This document shows positions 8,630 through 16,643 of a stretch of 54,908 nucleotides of DNA, piece by piece. Source of the DNA: Deltaproteobacteria bacterium. Lineage in GTDB: Bacteria > Desulfobacterota > Binatia > UBA9968. The notes beneath the pieces were generated by a model. That model was not told the origin of the DNA. It did no database searches and was given only the letters and a program-made list of their open reading frames with translations. The stretch spans positions 1 through 54,908 of the forward strand of contig VGTH01000037.1 of the NCBI GenBank assembly GCA_016874755.1, in the 5' to 3' direction. Position numbers and translations under genes: made by a program. Positions within the stretch are counted from its first letter, which is position 1. Each line of letters begins with the position of its first letter.

Positions 8630-9103
8630 ATGTTCAACGTCTGGCTGCATCTCGTCGCCCTCGTCGTTTTCCTGGGGGCCGTGGTCGGTTTTTGGCTGAT
8701 CTTTTTGCCCTCGGTGACCGCGCTCGACAAGCACGAGCAGCGGGTTCACTTTCTCACCCGCGGCTTAAAACTATACAATCCGTTGCAAATTGGCGCCCTG
8801 GGTATCGTCCTGTTCACCGGCGCATTTCAGCTAACCGAGCTCAAAGCCGCCTATCGCGAGATGTTCATCAAGCAGCTGGGCTACCCGCTCGCCATCAAAC
8901 TCACCTTGGTTTTTTTCCTGGTCATCTTCGCGGTTTATCAATCGATGGGCATCGGCCATCGCTTTGTGCGGCGCCAGGAGAGCGGCGAGACCTACAATCC
9001 AGAGCAGTTGGCCGGCATCCTCAAGCGGCTCAGCAGCGCCACTTGGCTGATCTTGGTTTTCGCCGCCCTGACGCTTTGGTTTGGTTTGCGCCTGCGCGCC
9101 TAG
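8630..9103 (+). CDS. Four-helix membrane protein (CopD/DUF4149-like)
   Basis: The 157-aa protein has four predicted membrane helices (about residues 5-25, 50-70, 88-108 and 135-153). Histidines lie at the start of helix 1 (LHLVALVVFLG) and near GIGHRFV. It resembles the small CopD/DUF2269/DUF4149 group of four-helix integral membrane proteins, whose role is unclear, some of them haem-binding. It follows the ferredoxin gene by 9 bases and is surely in the same transcript, so it might anchor or reduce that ferredoxin. A second protein of this general type is encoded at 29591-30100. Confidence 0.6.
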   Translation: MFNVWLHLVALVVFLGAVVGFWLIFLPSVTALDKHEQRVHFLTRGLKLYNPLQIGALGIVLFTGAFQLTELKAAYREMFIKQLGYPLAIKLTLVFFLVIFAVYQSMGIGHRFVRRQESGETYNPEQLAGILKRLSSATWLILVFAALTLWFGLRLRA

Positions 9104-9111
9104 CCTGCGGC

Positions 9112-9139
9112 ATCTCAGATCTCAGATTTCAAATCTCAC
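9112..9139. repeat. Degenerate heptamer array (unit ATCTCAG)
   Basis: Four contiguous 7-base units fit ATYTCAN; the first two are identical (ATCTCAG). The array lies just after the stop codon of the membrane protein gene. Confidence 0.7.
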
Positions 9140-9231
9140 AAGCGTGGCAGTGTAAGTGTATTGAGTGCTCGCATTTTCACTCGCGTTGATGCTATGAATT
9201 CGAGAGCTATCGCACGGGAAGGGGAAAAATC

Positions 9232-10164
9232 ATGGCCAACAAGAAACTACGAATCATCTATCGCTCCAACGCCCATGCGCCGCTTTGGCTGGTGGCCGAT
9301 AAGTCCGGCGTCTGGGGCAAGAACGGCTTGGAAGTCGACACCTCGCCGCAGCTGGTGCGCGAAAAGGCGGTCGAAGCGCTAAAGAATGGCCACGTCGACT
9401 TGATCTCCGGCAACCATCACAATCTGTATATCCGCAACGCCCAGGGCGAAGACTTCGTCCATCTGGCCCAGGCGACCAATGATTGGACTGAAAACAAACT
9501 CGTCACCAACAAGCCCGTCAAGTCGGTGCAGGAGCTGCGCGGCAAAACCGTGGTGGCCGACAAACTGAGCTCGCATGCCGGCTTGAACATCTGGTTATTC
9601 TTAAAGCAAGCAGGGCTGGACGCCGACCGCGGCGACGTTAAACTGGTCGAGATGCGCGGCTCTTCGGAAGAGCGCTGGAAAAAAGTTCTGAGCGGCCAAT
9701 ACGACGCGACTTTCGTCACGCTGCCGCACGACGAGCGCGCCAAAAAGGCCGGCGGCTACGCCATGGACGTGCCCGCGATTCCGATGATCCGCGGCGTCAC
9801 CCTGACGACGACCACCACTTTCGTCAAGCAGCACGAAGAAGAGATTCGCCGTTTGATCCGCGGCTTTGTCGACGCCATCCATTTTTTCATCACGCGCAAA
9901 GAGGAAACCTTGGAAATCCTCAAGGAGAACGCCTCGCCGGTTCTCAAGCTCGAAACCGACGCCGAAGTCGAGCGGCTGTACGATGAATGGGCTGCCGCTC
10001 TCGAGCGCAAGCCCTATCCCAACGTCGATGCCATCGCCAACGTCTTTCAATTGGCGGTGCGCCGCAACCCGGAGATCGCCAACTTCAACCCGCTCGCGCT
10101 GTGGAACACCCACTATGTGCGCGAGTTGGACGACAGCGGCTACATCGAAAAATTATACAGCTAG
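9232..10164 (+). CDS. NMT1-type substrate-binding-like protein without a signal peptide
   Basis: The 310-aa protein is clearly of the NitT/TauT/THI5 binding fold (LRIIYRSNAHAPLWLVADKSG, VDLISGNHHNLYI, SVQELRGKTVVADKLSS, EEEIRRLIRGFVDAIHFFI). It starts directly at MANKKLRIIYRS with no hydrophobic leader. The ATG follows a GGGAAGGGG box, and no upstream in-frame start would add a leader. It should therefore stay in the cytoplasm unless exported by another route. It could be an enzyme of the THI5/decarboxylase-like branch, or a secreted protein that lost its leader. A hairpin (10179-10207) follows. Confidence 0.78.
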   Translation: MANKKLRIIYRSNAHAPLWLVADKSGVWGKNGLEVDTSPQLVREKAVEALKNGHVDLISGNHHNLYIRNAQGEDFVHLAQATNDWTENKLVTNKPVKSVQELRGKTVVADKLSSHAGLNIWLFLKQAGLDADRGDVKLVEMRGSSEERWKKVLSGQYDATFVTLPHDERAKKAGGYAMDVPAIPMIRGVTLTTTTTFVKQHEEEIRRLIRGFVDAIHFFITRKEETLEILKENASPVLKLETDAEVERLYDEWAAALERKPYPNVDAIANVFQLAVRRNPEIANFNPLALWNTHYVRELDDSGYIEKLYS

Positions 10165-10178
10165 CCCACGCCCAGCCC

Positions 10179-10207
10179 TTTCAATACTGTGCGCAGCAAT
10201 ATTGAAA
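10179..10207 (+). terminator. Possible terminator hairpin
   Basis: TTTCAATA (10179-10186) pairs with TATTGAAA (10200-10207), with CTG/CAG pairing inside. No T run follows, so it could be a transcript-stabilising hairpin instead of a true terminator. Confidence 0.4.
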
Positions 10208-10252
10208 AGGCAAAAAGTATTATGTAAAGCGTTACCGAGCCCAAGATGCAGC

Positions 10253-11227
10253 ATGGGGCAATCGGTGACACATTATTCAAGCATCAAGAATTTGCGGCGA
10301 ACGGGTTCGGTTCTATTTCACACCCTCAAAACCTCCGCCCACCTGGGTATCCCGGGCACGGTTTTACATTTCGGCACGGCGTTGGGAGATGACCTGTTAT
10401 GCACCGTGGTGTTCCGTGAACTCGCCAAACGCGGCAAGAAAAACCTCTGGATCATGAGCGAACACCCGGAGCTATTTGAGCACAACCGGGATGTCGCCAA
10501 AGTCATACCGATCGATGAAAACTATGGCTTAGGGTTAGAGTTGCTCGGGTCGCGATATAAGCTACTTCAATATGGCGCCATCGACCTCGCCACCGATCGC
10601 ACCGTGCCGCCACAACGGCACATGATCACCGAGCTTTGCGCTTGCGCCGGCGTTCAAGGCGAAATCGCTCTGCGCCCTTACTTCCATGTGGACGATAGCG
10701 CCAAGGCGCGGGCGTCTTGGGCGCAAGGCTCGATCGCCATCCAAACCAGCGGCCTTGGAGCTCGGTTTCCAACTGAAAACAAGGAGTGGTATCCCGAGCG
10801 TTTCCAGGCCGTCGTCGATGCGCTCGGCAAGGAATGCCAGTTCGTCCAAATCGGCTCGAAGACGGATCCAGAAGCGGTAGGGGCCTGCGATCTGCGCGGC
10901 AAAACCACGATCCATGAAGTGGCAGCGATCTTGGCTAACAGCCGATTGTATCTCGGCGGCGAAGGCTTCCTGATGCACCTGGCGCGGGCTGTCGACTGTC
11001 CGTCGGTCATTGTGTTTGGCGGCCGAGTCACCCCTTGGCAGTGCGGCTACAGCTGCAACACAAACTTGTATTCGGCCTTGCCCTGCGCTCCCTGCTGGCT
11101 ATGGCAACCCTGCGATTACGAGCGGCGTTGCATGCAGGACATTTCGGTTGCCGCGGTCATCACCGCCATACGTGAGCGGCTGGCTCTGCCGCGCGCACCA
11201 CTCGCCGTCGACACCCATCTCCTCTAG
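10253..11227 (+). CDS. Glycosyltransferase family 9 (heptosyltransferase-like)
   Basis: The 324-aa protein shows the GT9 layout. The N-terminal half has GTALGDDLLCTVVFRELAKRG (the GD(x)L nucleotide-sugar-side loop) and the C-terminal half has RFPTENKEWYPERFQAVVD, DLRGKTTIHEVAAILAN, GGEGFLMHLARAVDCPSVIVFG and a cysteine-rich tail (CAPCWLWQPCDYERRC) seen in several GT9 proteins. These enzymes add heptose or related sugars to lipopolysaccharide or other glycans at the cytoplasmic face. The longer open frame upstream overlaps the previous gene and is not homologous, so I start at 10253. It is a single gene outside any sugar cluster. Confidence 0.75.
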   Translation: MGQSVTHYSSIKNLRRTGSVLFHTLKTSAHLGIPGTVLHFGTALGDDLLCTVVFRELAKRGKKNLWIMSEHPELFEHNRDVAKVIPIDENYGLGLELLGSRYKLLQYGAIDLATDRTVPPQRHMITELCACAGVQGEIALRPYFHVDDSAKARASWAQGSIAIQTSGLGARFPTENKEWYPERFQAVVDALGKECQFVQIGSKTDPEAVGACDLRGKTTIHEVAAILANSRLYLGGEGFLMHLARAVDCPSVIVFGGRVTPWQCGYSCNTNLYSALPCAPCWLWQPCDYERRCMQDISVAAVITAIRERLALPRAPLAVDTHLL

Positions 11228-11244
11228 GCGCAAAGCATTATCGG

Positions 11245-11997
11245 TCACTTCGTCAATGGCAGCTTGACCGTGAACGTCGTACCGACATTCGGCGTGCTGC
11301 GATAACTGACGGACCCGTGGTGCGCCGCGACGATTTGGCGCACGATCACCAGACCGAGCCCGGTGCCGGCTGGCTTGGTGGTCTTAAACGGTTGAAAAAC
11401 GTCCACTCCGTCGGGAATCCCAACACCGCTATCGCTGATCTCGACGATCACCTCGGCGCCGTCACACACAGCGTGCACGCCCAGCGTGCCGCCCTGGGGC
11501 ATCGCTTCAACGCCGTTTTTGCAGAGGTTGAACAGCACTTGCTTGAGCTTGTCGCGGTCCGCCGACAGCTCTGGAATATCCGGTGCCACCGATTCGTCGA
11601 TGTGAATGCCTCGGCTCACGTAGTTCGGCCGCTCTAGGTTGAGCACATCGCGAATGACCGCGGCGATCGAGGTTGGCCGAAACTCGTAGCGGTCCTCGCG
11701 ATAGAACGTGCGAAACTCACTCAGCAGGCTGTTCAGCCGGCCCATCTCACGCAGAATGCGACGAAATGAGGTCAGGAGGGTTTCGTCATCCAAACCGGCG
11801 TTGACCAACCGGCGTTCGAGGAGTTGCCCGGTCATGTACATGCCGTTGAGCGGGTTGCCGATTTCGTGGGCGAACTTGGCCGCGATCGCACCCACCGCCG
11901 CCAGGCGCTGCTTTTCGGCCAATTCGGTTTGCAGCGTGGTCTTCTCGGAAATGTCGCGGATGAAGGCAGCATAGTTGACTTCGCTGCCTGCCATCAC
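11245..11997 (-). CDS. Histidine kinase catalytic half, separated by an amber codon from its sensor half
   Basis: The 250-aa downstream piece begins with the end of a PAS domain (AAFIRDISEKTTLQTELAEKQRLAAVGA). It continues with the HisKA H-box (KFAHEIGNPLNGM) and the HATPase domain: N box NLCKNGVEAMPQGG, G1 box DSGVGIPDG, and the TGLGLVIVRQI segment. It lies in exactly the same frame as the sensor gene upstream, with only a TAG (11998-12000) between them. The apparent GTG/ATG start falls within the PAS core. I read the two as one gene, probably inactivated or read through. Taken alone this piece would be a cytoplasmic kinase domain without an input. Confidence 0.85.
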   Translation of the reverse strand: MMAGSEVNYAAFIRDISEKTTLQTELAEKQRLAAVGAIAAKFAHEIGNPLNGMYMTGQLLERRLVNAGLDDETLLTSFRRILREMGRLNSLLSEFRTFYREDRYEFRPTSIAAVIRDVLNLERPNYVSRGIHIDESVAPDIPELSADRDKLKQVLFNLCKNGVEAMPQGGTLGVHAVCDGAEVIVEISDSGVGIPDGVDVFQPFKTTKPAGTGLGLVIVRQIVAAHHGSVSYRSTPNVGTTFTVKLPLTK

Positions 11998-13578
11998 CTA
12001 AGTTACCGATAATTCAATGGGAAAGTCCTCGCCGCCCTTGCGCCGCCCCACCACGGTGCGAGTCTTGCCGATGGCGCGAGCCTCGCCGGTTCTCTTGTAA
12101 CGCGTTATATAAGCGTCATGCTCGCTGGCGTAAGGCTCGCCCATGAGCATGTTGACCTTCTGACCCTCGACCTCGGCTTTGCTGTAGCCAAAGATTTTCT
12201 CCGCCGCTGGGTTGAACATCACGACGCGCGCTTCCCGGTCGATGGAAATCACCGCGTCCTGGGTGGTTTCTATCAGCCCCTGCAGCCAGGCCTCGCGCTT
12301 TTGCACTTCGGACACATCGCGCAGCATGACCAGATTGGCGCGCCCCTCGGCCCACGGGATCCGCGCCGCCGCCGCTTCGACCTCGGCTATGGCGCCGTCG
12401 AAACGAAGCCACTTTTGCAGCAGCGGTGGATTCTGTTGGCCGGTCTGGCTCAACTGACGCATGCGACCGCGCACCGTTTCGTGACAGTCCGGATGAAGAA
12501 GGTCGAACAGCGAGCGGCCCAACAGCGCGTGATCATCCGCGGCCGCTAACAAGCACACCATAGCGGCGTTGACGTAAACGATCGTACCGCTCAAACTGAC
12601 AAAAGCCGCATCCGGACTTAGATCGATCAGCCTGCGGTAGCGCTCTTCGCTTTCTCGCAGCGACTGCTCGCTTTGCAGACGCGCAGCAATCTCCCGTTCG
12701 AGATGTTTGTTGGCTTTTTTGAGTTCGGCCGTGCGCTCTTCGACCCGCAGCTCCATTTGATCGCGCGATTCGTTGAGCGCCCGAGCCGCAGCCTGCAATC
12801 GCGCCGCCATGCTGTCCATCGCTTGGCCGATGCTGGCAAGCTCATCTCGGCCAGTTAGGCCCACGCGGGCTTCGAGGTTACCCGCCGCCAAAGCCGCCGT
12901 AGTGCCGACGATCTTGCCGATCCGTTGACGCGCCAAGGCGTGGCGCAGGAAAAATAACAACGCGCAAAAACCAGCGCCAAATAGCAGCCAGACGAGCACC
13001 AGGCGTCTGCTAGCCTCGGCTTTGGCGGTGTTCTTCGGGCGGCTCAGATCGTGAGTCGATAAAATATAGCCGGTCGCCTCGCGTGCGAGATCGCTCACGT
13101 CGTTGGGGAAAGCCGCTGGATAGCAGGCAAATAGGCTCGTGCGGTCGGCGCTGATCTGAATGACGCCGCGCCAACGATTACCTTTGCAGCCGGCCAGTTG
13201 GCCGCCCAGCTCCGGCACCGCCGACGCCAGCGGCTGGCCCAACAGCGCAAGGCGAGTCGCCGCGATGATTTTTTCCTGCTTATCGATGAACAACACATGC
13301 TTGCTGTATTCATGAAAGCCTTGGTTAGCGATAACATTTTGCACTCCTGGCATATCCTGCTGACGCAAGCGAAACGTGATCGCGCCTTGCAGATTCGACA
13401 TCTTGACGGCGACATCGGCGCGCGCCCGCTCCTCGACTCGGCGCACCGTTTGGTCGAGATCGAAAACCGTAAAGCCGACCAATCCCGCGAAACCCGCGAC
13501 ACCGAGGATTAAGGGCAGCCAAAACCGGATCGGCCGCGGGCTGTTTGTGTCTGGTTGGCGAGCCACGGCGGCATCCAT
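11998..13578 (-). CDS. Sensor half of a HAMP-PAS-PAS histidine kinase, ended by an in-frame amber codon
   Basis: The 526-aa piece has a first membrane helix (about residues 18-42), a periplasmic part of about 130 residues, a second helix (about 190-212) and a HAMP domain (IVGTTAALAAGNLEARVG). A coiled coil and two PAS domains (about 305-420 and 425-526) follow. The second PAS stops in its beta sheet at PIELSVT, just where GAG or CAG to TAG would interrupt it; the kinase core continues in frame. The start ATG overlaps the stop of the lipoprotein gene (TGATG), so translation is coupled. The binding protein and the kinase probably form one sensing unit. Confidence 0.85.
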   Translation of the reverse strand: MDAAVARQPDTNSPRPIRFWLPLILGVAGFAGLVGFTVFDLDQTVRRVEERARADVAVKMSNLQGAITFRLRQQDMPGVQNVIANQGFHEYSKHVLFIDKQEKIIAATRLALLGQPLASAVPELGGQLAGCKGNRWRGVIQISADRTSLFACYPAAFPNDVSDLAREATGYILSTHDLSRPKNTAKAEASRRLVLVWLLFGAGFCALLFFLRHALARQRIGKIVGTTAALAAGNLEARVGLTGRDELASIGQAMDSMAARLQAAARALNESRDQMELRVEERTAELKKANKHLEREIAARLQSEQSLRESEERYRRLIDLSPDAAFVSLSGTIVYVNAAMVCLLAAADDHALLGRSLFDLLHPDCHETVRGRMRQLSQTGQQNPPLLQKWLRFDGAIAEVEAAAARIPWAEGRANLVMLRDVSEVQKREAWLQGLIETTQDAVISIDREARVVMFNPAAEKIFGYSKAEVEGQKVNMLMGEPYASEHDAYITRYKRTGEARAIGKTRTVVGRRKGGEDFPIELSVT

Positions 13579-14612
13579 CAGAACAGACTGTCGAGCGCCA
13601 CCGGCCGGCGCAGCAGTTGTTTTTCGAGCATGGTTTCCATGATGCGCCGGGCCGGCGCGAGGAGTTCCGCCGGGCGGCCGCCGAGCAGTTTTCGATTCTC
13701 CTCCGGCGTCGGGAAATGGATATCGCTCAGCGTGCGGTGAAACTGTTCGGCCGTGAGCCCGGAACGCGGCGCTATCCGCTCGGCGGCATCCTTGGGCTGA
13801 GTCCGCAGATAATCCAGAGCACGATACCAGGCTGACTGGAGCTGTTGGACATCGTTCGGGAAGCGTTCGGCAAAGTCGCGCTGCACGATGAGAATATCGA
13901 CGATCTCGCCGGGAATCTCACGGCTGCTGAACAGCTCGCGCAGGCCGGCCGCCTTCAGGCGCGTGCGCACCGGATCAAAAGTAACCACTGCGTCGACTGC
14001 GCCGGCTTGATAGACGCGTTCGTGCTCGGACACCACCGCCGCAACGATGTGAACCTCGTCATGCCGCAAGCCGCCCTTCTGCAAAGCCCGCTGCAAGACA
14101 TAGGCGCCGGTGGCAGAATTTTCCACCGCCACGCGCCGGCCCTTGAGAGCCGCCAGTGACGCGATCTCGGGGCGGGTGAGTACTACGTCGGCGCCGTTGG
14201 AGAAATCGAGCACCTGCGCGATCTTCAACGCCACCCCATCTTCTACTAGCTGCAGCGCTTCGTCGAGCGTCAGAGCCGCCGCCTCGACCGTGCCGTTGCC
14301 AAAAGCGCGCATGCAATCGCTCGCCGACAAATATTCCATCAGTTGGATGTCGTTGTCGTTGAAGTAGCGCAGCGAGCGCGCTAGGTAAAGCGGCTCATAG
14401 CCTGTCCACTGGTTGGTGCATACATGCAGCACCGGGTCGAGCGGGGGGCTGCAACCAAGCCAGAGGCTCAGGCATACCGCAACTAAAGCGAGGTGGGTGC
14501 GGAACCTATCGGATGAAAAACCAAGAGGCGCGCGGCGAGAAAAGTCACCCCGCGCCGGCGCACCGATTATTGCTTTGCAGCGATGGAGGATCATCGCTAT
14601 TGTTTTTCCCAC
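13578..14612 (-). CDS. NMT1-type substrate-binding lipoprotein coupled to the sensor kinase
   Basis: The 344-aa protein contains a lipobox (LSLWLGC, about residues 48-54) after a hydrophobic segment, so it is likely a lipoprotein; the long positively charged N-terminus before it suggests that the true start may be an internal one. The mature part has the NMT1 pattern (VCTNQWTGYEPLYLAR, AAALTLDEALQLV, GRRVAVENSATGAYVLQRAL, AVDAVVTFDPVRT, a YRALDYLRTQP helix). The stop codon overlaps the kinase start by one base. The coupling and the lack of permease genes suggest a role in ligand sensing and not transport. Confidence 0.82.
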   Translation of the reverse strand: MGKTIAMILHRCKAIIGAPARGDFSRRAPLGFSSDRFRTHLALVAVCLSLWLGCSPPLDPVLHVCTNQWTGYEPLYLARSLRYFNDNDIQLMEYLSASDCMRAFGNGTVEAAALTLDEALQLVEDGVALKIAQVLDFSNGADVVLTRPEIASLAALKGRRVAVENSATGAYVLQRALQKGGLRHDEVHIVAAVVSEHERVYQAGAVDAVVTFDPVRTRLKAAGLRELFSSREIPGEIVDILIVQRDFAERFPNDVQQLQSAWYRALDYLRTQPKDAAERIAPRSGLTAEQFHRTLSDIHFPTPEENRKLLGGRPAELLAPARRIMETMLEKQLLRRPVALDSLF

Positions 14613-14774
14613 TCTTACCGGGCCATTGCAACGTTAGAAATCCGAAGCCGTTCGGTAAACTTCCGGCATAGAAAAACGAGTGGGGTGGAAGGTCCGATGT
14701 GTGCGACCCGTGTGGTCGCCCGTCCGGCAGACACGCAGGCCCCTAAAAAACCCGGAGGCGCTCGCTGGCGCTTT

Positions 14775-15365
14775 CTACAAACCCAACGCCGTCTCCAGAT
14801 CCCGGGCGATTGTCAAATAGCGCTCGTGGGTGCCGGCGCCCATCTCGGCGGCCTCGTGCTCTGCGAAGCGCGCCCGCATCTGCTCCAGCTCCTCGGCGGG
14901 AATGGCGTTTTCCGCCATTGGGTAGAGAATTTGATCTTCCTTTTGAATGTGCTCTCGCAGCAAACGGATGTAAGCGCGTGCGTTTTGCACAACCGTCTCA
15001 TTCGCCGCACGATCCCGCGCAGCCACTGCTTCTAACGCCGCAGCCATCGCCCGCACATAGCCCCGGCCCTCTTCATGTTCGAGCAGCATCATACCGATGG
15101 GCCCGCCCTCCTTGGGAATGCCGCGCTCTTCCATCGCCGGGAACAGCACCTGTTCCTCTTTGAAGTGGTGGCACTGGTCGGCAAAGCAGCGAATGAAATC
15201 CAGGGCTTTCTGCCAATGCTCGAGCGCTTGCGGTATTGGTCGGCGAGTTAGCGCTTCCAGCGCGCTGAGCACACGCTCGATCACCCGGTGCTCGTCACTA
15301 AGAATCTCCGTGGGCTTGACCGCCCCATGGCCGCAGCCACAATTATGGGCAAAGCTTTGTTCCAT
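14775..15365 (-). CDS. Hemerythrin HHE-domain protein
   Basis: The 196-aa protein matches the HHE hemerythrin-like family. Helix 1 has ILSDEHRVIERVLSALE, helix 2 CHHFKEEQVLFPAMEE, helix 3 LLEHEEGRGYVRAM and helix 4 LREHIQKEDQILYPMAE. These supply the His and Glu ligands of a non-haem diiron centre. Family members bind O2, NO or iron, or repair Fe-S clusters. The N-terminus has an extra HNCGCGHG motif that may bind metal. The next gene in the same direction upstream is a ferritin-like protein, so the pair may serve oxygen or iron stress in a partly anaerobic cell. Confidence 0.85.
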   Translation of the reverse strand: MEQSFAHNCGCGHGAVKPTEILSDEHRVIERVLSALEALTRRPIPQALEHWQKALDFIRCFADQCHHFKEEQVLFPAMEERGIPKEGGPIGMMLLEHEEGRGYVRAMAAALEAVAARDRAANETVVQNARAYIRLLREHIQKEDQILYPMAENAIPAEELEQMRARFAEHEAAEMGAGTHERYLTIARDLETALGL

Positions 15366-15634
15366 CGTTTACTCCTTGTGAGGGCTAGCGCGCTTGTCTG
15401 CATACCGCCAGCCGCTTGATTTGGTAAGTGATCGCAGCAGGATGCATGCCAGAGGATCTCCGAGCGATAGTGCTCCGGGCCGACGGCGCGAAGGACGAAT
15501 CCAATTTCGCAAGATTGACGAAACCGCCCGGCTGAATTCGCGCGTGTCGGAAAACTCGCGGCTCTCAAACAGCCTCTACGACAAACAGTTTGTTGGGCTG
15601 AGCCCACAGCAAGAGTCGGAGCCTATATTTGCCA

Positions 15635-16222
15635 TCAGGCGGTTTCCGCCGCCACTGCCAGCTTCCGCTGCCGCGCTCCGGACCGGCCTTCCGCCAGTCT
15701 GTCGCGAAGAAACTCGAGCATACCGAGATGTTTGTAAGAATCGTGAATCATCGTGCCATAGAGCAAGGAAAATACTTCGCGATACATTCCTTGGCTCTGG
15801 GTTTTCAAGCGCTTGTATTCTTTTATGCCCTGGCGCTCCGCTTCGATGAAACGATTGATCGATACCAGGAGCTGCTTGCCCTTTGCCGCTGGCTCAAGTG
15901 CCCGCCGCGGCAGCCCCTTGGAGCGGCTCCACGCCAATTCCTCTCTCAGCTTTGTGACCATGCGGCCGGTCAGGTCATGATGCCGCTCTTCGTCGGCAAC
16001 GATGAGCGCCAAGAGAAACCGGATCAATGGATCGCTGGCCTCCTTGGCGCTGGCGCGGTACTCCTCCAACCAGCGCTCTTCCTGCTCGGCATGCGACTGA
16101 AATTCGTGCATCAAGCGTTCGACGGAAGAGAACTCCGGCGATTCGGGGATGCCCCACATAGCGTCTTCCGCCCATTGGTTGGAGATTTTCCTGACCATTT
16201 TGGCTCGCGGCGTTCGTGCCAT
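15635..16222 (-). CDS. Ferritin-like/rubrerythrin-like diiron protein
   Basis: The 195-aa all-helical protein has a ferritin-like pattern: HEFQSHAEQEERWLEEY in helix 1, a helix-2 E-x2-H motif in ALIVADEERHHDL, FIEAERQGIKEYKRL in helix 3 and GTMIHDSYKHLGMLEFL in helix 4. These give the Glu/His set expected for a diiron site. The exact subfamily is not recognised; it has no rubredoxin CxxC domain. The start has a weak GGAGCT box. It lies 269 bases upstream of the hemerythrin gene. Confidence 0.6.
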   Translation of the reverse strand: MARTPRAKMVRKISNQWAEDAMWGIPESPEFSSVERLMHEFQSHAEQEERWLEEYRASAKEASDPLIRFLLALIVADEERHHDLTGRMVTKLREELAWSRSKGLPRRALEPAAKGKQLLVSINRFIEAERQGIKEYKRLKTQSQGMYREVFSLLYGTMIHDSYKHLGMLEFLRDRLAEGRSGARQRKLAVAAETA

Positions 16223-16292
16223 TGGACAGCTCCTTTCGTTTCACCAGCGCCCTCAATGTCATAGGCAGCAAGGCCTATGCCACTTGCAAACC

Positions 16293-16587
16293 CAAGATTG
16301 ACCGGCGTTGCGCGAAAGAAAACTAATTACCAGCGCAACGATCGAGGCGGAACTCTGGCGAAGCGAAGGGCAATCTTCACCGCTGCGCTCGGCGCAATTT
16401 CAAGCGCTGCGTTCTGACGGATGAGAATTTCTCACCGCACTTTCCAATTACTGCGAAGAAAACCCGGCGCATCGATTGGAGGTTGATCTCGCCATGACAC
16501 GATCGACTTATGCTGAGGCCTTCGGCGTTGCGCAGGACAGACTCAAGATTCACCGGTCTCGCAGGAGAATTAATTGCCACAAAACGG
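16293..16587. repeat. Imperfect direct repeat upstream of the bcr operon
   Basis: Two related tracts of about 45 bases occur at 16293-16340 and 16544-16587. Both start CAAGATT-S-ACCGG and contain GA-rich DNA followed by TAATTRCCA. The word GGCGTTGCGC also occurs at both places. A short hairpin (CATAGGC/GCCTATG, 16260-16279) precedes them. The 270-base stretch 16223-16493 holds no other gene. The repeats may be operator half-sites or an old small duplication. Confidence 0.4.
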
Positions 16588-16643
16588 TGGCACTCATATT
16601 GCTCCCTTGCCGGCTCAAAAGCGTGCCGCAGGGTGGCCAATGA
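16494..16643 (+). CDS. Possible small leader ORF coupled to bcrC
   Basis: A 49-codon frame starts at an ATG with a GGAGG box 11 bases upstream. It ends with a TGA that overlaps the bcrC start as ATGA. The bcrC start itself has only a poor ribosome site, so coupling would explain its translation. The peptide is basic with two Cys and a short hydrophobic part (TVALILLPC) and matches nothing I know. It could also be chance, since part of it lies in the imperfect direct repeat. Confidence 0.3.
   Translation: MTRSTYAEAFGVAQDRLKIHRSRRRINCHKTVALILLPCRLKSVPQGGQ

Noticed and set aside
11998-12000. TAG as pyrrolysine or another recoded codon in the kinase
   Set aside because: No pyl genes or recoding structure are visible, and many other genes here end normally with TAG. 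A mutation or read error is simpler.
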